Origin: an uncultured bacterium
GTDB taxonomy: Bacteria; Verrucomicrobiota; Verrucomicrobiia; Verrucomicrobiales; Akkermansiaceae
NCBI GenBank assembly: GCA_945831585.1
Contig: CAMACY010000005.1
Coordinates: 1-63,528, forward strand
DNA length: 63,528 nucleotides
Direction of reading: 5' to 3'
The notes beneath the pieces were generated by a model. That model searched no databases and was not told the origin of the DNA. It saw only the letters and a list, made by a program, of their open reading frames with translations. How positions within the stretch are numbered: position 1 is the first letter of the stretch; the number at the start of each line of letters is the position of its first letter. This document shows positions 60,329 through 63,528 of this stretch, in pieces. The translations under genes were made by a program, and so were the position numbers.

Positions 60329-60498
60329 TGCTGTTATTGCAAATTACTATGATGTTTTTAAACAAAAATACTCCGCGGTAAAATGAATTGAATGGTGCTC
60401 TAAGTGGAGTCTATGTGATAATTTACAATCCGTTATTGGGACTTGGGCTCGGTTTACCAGTTTACTGAAGAAATTTATTTATTGGGAACGATACCATA

Positions 60499-61572
60499 TC
60501 ACAGGGGGCTTATAATTTTTGTTAACGGATTACCATTTGCGTCTATTTCTCGTTGCGCTTCTTTACAAGGGCTACATGCCTGCATGCTACTCATAAAATA
60601 TCTTATCCCTTTATCTCCGATGTTTTGAATATGTGTATTTGGTATTGAACTTAACTCTTTCAGAATATGGTATGCCTTCTTCCAACTAAATAGTTCGGGA
60701 GTATAAGCAGTTAGGTTTTCTGCATATTCAAATCGAAGAAAAATGATATTTAATAACTTTCTGTCAGCAGGAGTGAGATTAAATATCACATATTGGACAA
60801 TGGTATTTTTATCGGCAATAGACAAATTGGTGCTTTTGTCTATCTCTCTCAATATATAATACACTTGAGAAGATACCTGAATGTACGAGGAGAGACATTC
60901 TATGTAATCGCCAAACTCTCGCTTGACTACATCTTCGGGATTGGCATCTTCAGAATAATGATGAAATTCACAGAGAATCCTGTATGTTTTATGCAGCAAA
61001 AGCTCCGCAACGGCTGTTCCTCGTATTATCTTTTGCTCATCCAATATATTCGGATAGCCATCAACATTACAGGCTAACTCTGCTTTAGTCTTAACAAGCA
61101 GATTTATTGCTTCATTAATTGCAGTTTTTTCGCTTTGTGAGGCATTATACTTGGCCTGTTGTTTGAGTTCTGTCAATTCTTCTCCCTGCATCCTGATCGT
61201 AACATAAAGCCCGGCAATACCTAAACCAGTAAACAGGCATGTTAACGCACCAAACATGTCACCGAATACACCCTTATCTCCCCAAAATGTATTTGCCTCT
61301 TCGGAATCGGAGGAAAAATCGACATCTACACCAATTTCTCTTATATTATCACGAATAAAACAATACCCTCCAAAATCATCAAAACGAGATGTGCACATAG
61401 TCTCGTTATGCGGTTGATTTGCTTTTTCATACGAACAACCTGCTGATATGTACATTACTAGCAGATAAAACAACCAAAAGAAAAATATTATGCATGAATA
61501 TATAAGCAGTTGCCTATTCCAGTATTTTTTTATCTTATCGTTATTCTGCATTTCCGTATGACTCTTATTCAT
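60499..61572 (-). CDS. putative phage abortive-infection membrane protein (PutAbiC-like)
   Basis: The 357-residue protein has two membrane helices near residues 22-44 and 100-125. The second is in the segment GVFGDMFGALTCLFTGLGIAGLYVTIRMQGEEL, followed by a charged helix (TELKQQAKYNASQSEK). This layout, helix, WG-x-FGD, helix, then TI-x-Q-x-EL, is that of putative AbiC-type proteins. The C-terminal cytosolic part has CxxC near the end (QACSPCKEAQ). Phage defence is an inference from the family. The AT-rich composition and flanking IS relics suggest acquisition. No partner gene was recognised other than the nuclease-like frame. Confidence 0.6.
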   Translation of the reverse strand: MNKSHTEMQNNDKIKKYWNRQLLIYSCIIFFFWLFYLLVMYISAGCSYEKANQPHNETMCTSRFDDFGGYCFIRDNIREIGVDVDFSSDSEEANTFWGDKGVFGDMFGALTCLFTGLGIAGLYVTIRMQGEELTELKQQAKYNASQSEKTAINEAINLLVKTKAELACNVDGYPNILDEQKIIRGTAVAELLLHKTYRILCEFHHYSEDANPEDVVKREFGDYIECLSSYIQVSSQVYYILREIDKSTNLSIADKNTIVQYVIFNLTPADRKLLNIIFLRFEYAENLTAYTPELFSWKKAYHILKELSSIPNTHIQNIGDKGIRYFMSSMQACSPCKEAQREIDANGNPLTKIISPL

Positions 61573-61634
61573 TATAGGCTAGTGTAAACTTCTTTCTGTA
61601 AAATCAAATGAGCACAATGTTTTCATCTACGGCC

Positions 61635-61684
61635 CCCATCCTGCGCCGGTCGAGCCCCGAGGGGCGAGGCCTGCGTAGGATGGG
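61635..61684. repeat. GC-rich hairpin element in AT-rich DNA
   Basis: CCCATCCT (61635-61642) and AGGATGGG (61677-61684) flank an inner dyad AGCCCC-GA-GGGGC. It is far richer in GC than its surroundings and resembles a REP-like or transported palindromic element, not a terminator of a known gene. Confidence 0.5.
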
Positions 61685-61789
61685 ACGCAGGCTGAATGAT
61701 GGCCTTATACCGCAATGTCCGGATGAAAGCTTGAAATGTTCGGTCAATTGCTGTATTGTTTGTTTGCTCATAATCCACTCAACAACAAT

Positions 61790-62345
61790 GAACGAACAAG
61801 ACAAAATTACCATATTCGACGCGTGAATCAAGCCTTTTCTCCGTGATCATTCTCAAACATCTGAGCATCAAGAAGATAATTTGTTTGCTCTGGCAATAAG
61901 CCAGCTCCTTAACTCTTCGTTACGTGCTCAATAGGATGAATACTTGGGCGGCGAGCGTTACGAGCGAATGTCTACACGGAATGGTCAGCGGAATGGATTC
62001 AAAGCTCGCACCATTCGGACTTCCACCGGGCAAATGACTCCGGATGTCCCGCAGGTAAGGAATTCGCAGACGCCCTTTATCCCCATCATCCCCGGGTTTG
62101 AAAGAGGCTCTCGAATGGACAGGTCTCTCAACCTCGCTCTTGCCGAGATGTATCGGCAAGGTGTTTTTACCCGCAAAGTCGCTAAGGTGATAAATGAGAT
62201 TTGTGGTGGAAACGGCGTTTCTGCTACTGAGGTAAGCCAGTGCTGCGCTCAACTTGATACCCTGTTTGAGAAATGGCGAAATCGCCCCATTCCTCCTATG
62301 TTATCTCCATCTTCCCCTCTGAAGCTTCTTTGCTCTGAATGGTAA
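61790..62345 (+). pseudogene. decayed IS256-family (mutator-type) transposase
   Basis: Successive fragments match an IS256 transposase: MNEQDKITIFDA then a stop, LLNSSLRAQ-stop-DEYLGGERYER, NGFKARTIRTSTGQMTPDVPQVR, LALAEMYRQGVFTRKVAKVINEICG and KWRNRPIP. Frame changes and internal stops occur at about 61826 and 61932, and homology ends at about 62285, before the catalytic domain. The element is inactive. The following 62339-62479 holds an open frame of 46 codons (starting MVTAKAMDLSDEWEG) that I do not recognise. Confidence 0.8.
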
Positions 62346-62532
62346 CCGCCAAAGCTATGGACCTCTCCGACGAATGGGAGGGTATTAGTGGCAAGTCCTA
62401 CATTTCCCCGGAAAAGCTTCAACTCGCGGCTAAGGCGCTGCAGGCAAGCTCGTCTCAGCCTCAACATCCCGCTGCTTAACCTCAACCGCAAACGAACTTT
62501 GCACCAATGACAGGGATTTTACAGAAAAAAGC

Positions 62533-63474
62533 TTGCGCTGCCAGGAGTTTTTGAAGAGCATGGATGCTATTATTCCATGGGAGGCTTGGATTGAAATAAT
62601 TCGTCCGCATTACCCGTCAGGAAAAAGAGGGAGACCTGTTCGCGGAATAGAAACGATGCTGCGTATGTATTTGCTGCAGATATGGTTTAACTTATCTGAT
62701 GTCGGCGTGGAAGATGCCATATACGATAGTTACGCCATGAAATCATTCATGAGGCTAGACTTTTCTCAAGAGCAAGTTCCAGACGCTACGACGCTGCTCA
62801 AATTCCGACATCTACTCGAGAAACATCAGATAGGAGAGAAAATTTTTTCCGATCTTAAGGAGCGACTTGATAAGGCAGGATTTCTGATGCACAGGGGCTC
62901 AATAGTTGATGCCACTATTATTCATGCTCCTAGTTCTACAAAGAACGCAAAAGGTGAGCGAGATGCCGAAATGCATCAGGTTAAAAAAGGGAATCAGTGG
63001 TATTTTGGTATGAAAGTTCGCGCAGGTGTGGACGCAGGAACTGGCTTTGTACATACTATTACCGGGACTGCTGCAAATGTGCATGACTCGCAGCAAATAA
63101 GCGAATTAATTCGCAAAGATGATGAAGTGGTTTACGGGGACTCCGGTTACTTGGGCGCACCTGAGCAGGATGCTATAAAGTCAAATGAAAGTTTTTCAAA
63201 AATAAAGTTTCGCATTAACAAACGCCCTTCTAGCTTAAAGATTAATGATTGCTATAAGGGAGAGAATTGGGATAGAAGTATCGAGCGAATTAAATCTTCC
63301 GTACGTAGCAAAGTGGAACATCCCTTCCTCATCGTCAAACGCTATTTCGGATATTCTAAAGTCGCGTACAAGGGTATTGCGAAAAACATGAACAGATTCA
63401 ACCTGTTGTTTGCGTGCGCAAACTTGTTGATGTGCGTTCGAGCTAACCGAAATCTTACACCGATTGTAGGGTAA
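62533..63474 (+). mobile_element. IS5-family transposase
   Basis: The frame encodes 313 residues: PWEAWIEIIRPHYPSGKRGRPVRGIETMLRMY, the QIWFNLSD domain and the DDE residues in VDATIIHAPSS, YGDSGYLGA and RSKVEHPF. The start is unclear. TTG 62533 or ATG 62560 lies inside the expected N-terminus, and a better start ATG 62507 is in another frame just before an A6 run. Either slippage, sequence error or 5' truncation against the IS256 relic explains this. No inverted terminal repeats could be confirmed before the window ends. The catalytic part looks intact. Confidence 0.8.
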
Positions 63475-63528
63475 CTATGCCCTCATGACTCCAAAGACCT
63501 GAAAAAATGCCCTTTGCAGGCGAGTTAA

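Noticed and set aside
61604..61831. 75-codon minus-strand frame beginning at about 61831
   Set aside because: It runs through the GC-rich hairpin element and has no coherent domain. Only its MSKQTI start is noted as possible IS debris.
62507..62551. Canonical -1 slippery heptamer in the IS5 transposase
   Set aside because: The A6G run resembles A-AAA-AAG, but its phase relative to ATG 62507 is wrong for the canonical heptamer, so programmed frameshifting is not claimed.
59786..63528. Island integrated at the tmRNA or a tRNA in this window
   Set aside because: I looked for copies of the tmRNA, tRNA-Arg or tRNA-Cys 3' ends near the AT-rich tail and for an integrase gene and found neither.

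Overview
The window is a compact, GC-rich bacterial chromosome segment that ends, at about 59.8 kb, in an AT-rich accessory tail. Lipid A kinase (LpxK), a phosphate-selective porin and many lipoprotein and Sec signals indicate a Gram-negative envelope. A carboxynorspermidine decarboxylase, a TRL-like lipoprotein, a GspG-type pseudopilin and predominantly SD-poor starts would fit a member of the PVC group, possibly Verrucomicrobiota. The phylum is an inference, because no rRNA is present.

Layout. 0.3-0.9 kb: a stable-RNA unit (tRNA-Arg, tmRNA) behind a perfect-consensus promoter. 1-7 kb: nspC, lipoproteins, an SPFH/NfeD pair and a possible small-RNA unit. 7-14 kb: DsbD, NadD, an M23 peptidase, a thioredoxin-like protein, NadE and a MerR regulator. 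14-26.5 kb: Dxr, PurD, an M42 peptidase, RNase R, PurA, CarA, a DUF883-type membrane trio, a nucleotidyltransferase-GHMP kinase fusion and DAHP synthase. 26.5-34.5 kb: a pseudopilin, a four-gene Zn/Mn ABC importer operon, ArgF, SufE, an RlmI-like methyltransferase, tRNA-Cys, a prepilin peptidase and a DUF805 protein. 34.6-41.8 kb: a complete hisGDCBHAF(IE) operon on the minus strand, preceded by a histidine-codon leader peptide and attenuator. 42-46 kb: DapF, AroK, a decarboxylase/carboxyltransferase subunit and a polysaccharide deacetylase. 46-52 kb: a phosphate-uptake operon (porin-pstSCAB-phoU). 52-59.7 kb: bL25, a CDF transporter, AsnS, LpxK, HU, an ABC ATPase and an M20 dipeptidase. 59.8-63.5 kb: transposase relics around an endonuclease-like gene and a putative abortive-infection gene, then an IS5-type transposase.

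The genes are mostly housekeeping: amino-acid synthesis (His, Arg, aromatic, DAP), purine, pyrimidine and NAD synthesis, isoprenoid and lipid A synthesis, phosphate and metal uptake, and disulfide/periplasmic maintenance.

Two regulatory observations stand out. The his leader has a textbook attenuator: a leader peptide with two HHH clusters, mutually exclusive hairpins 1:2, 2:3 and 3:4, and a U-run. Separately, at least twelve genes have a TTGnnn-N17/18-TAnnnT type promoter whose -10 box ends only 6-9 nt before the start codon. This implies that leaderless mRNAs are common in this organism. No CRISPR array, rRNA or complete prophage is visible.
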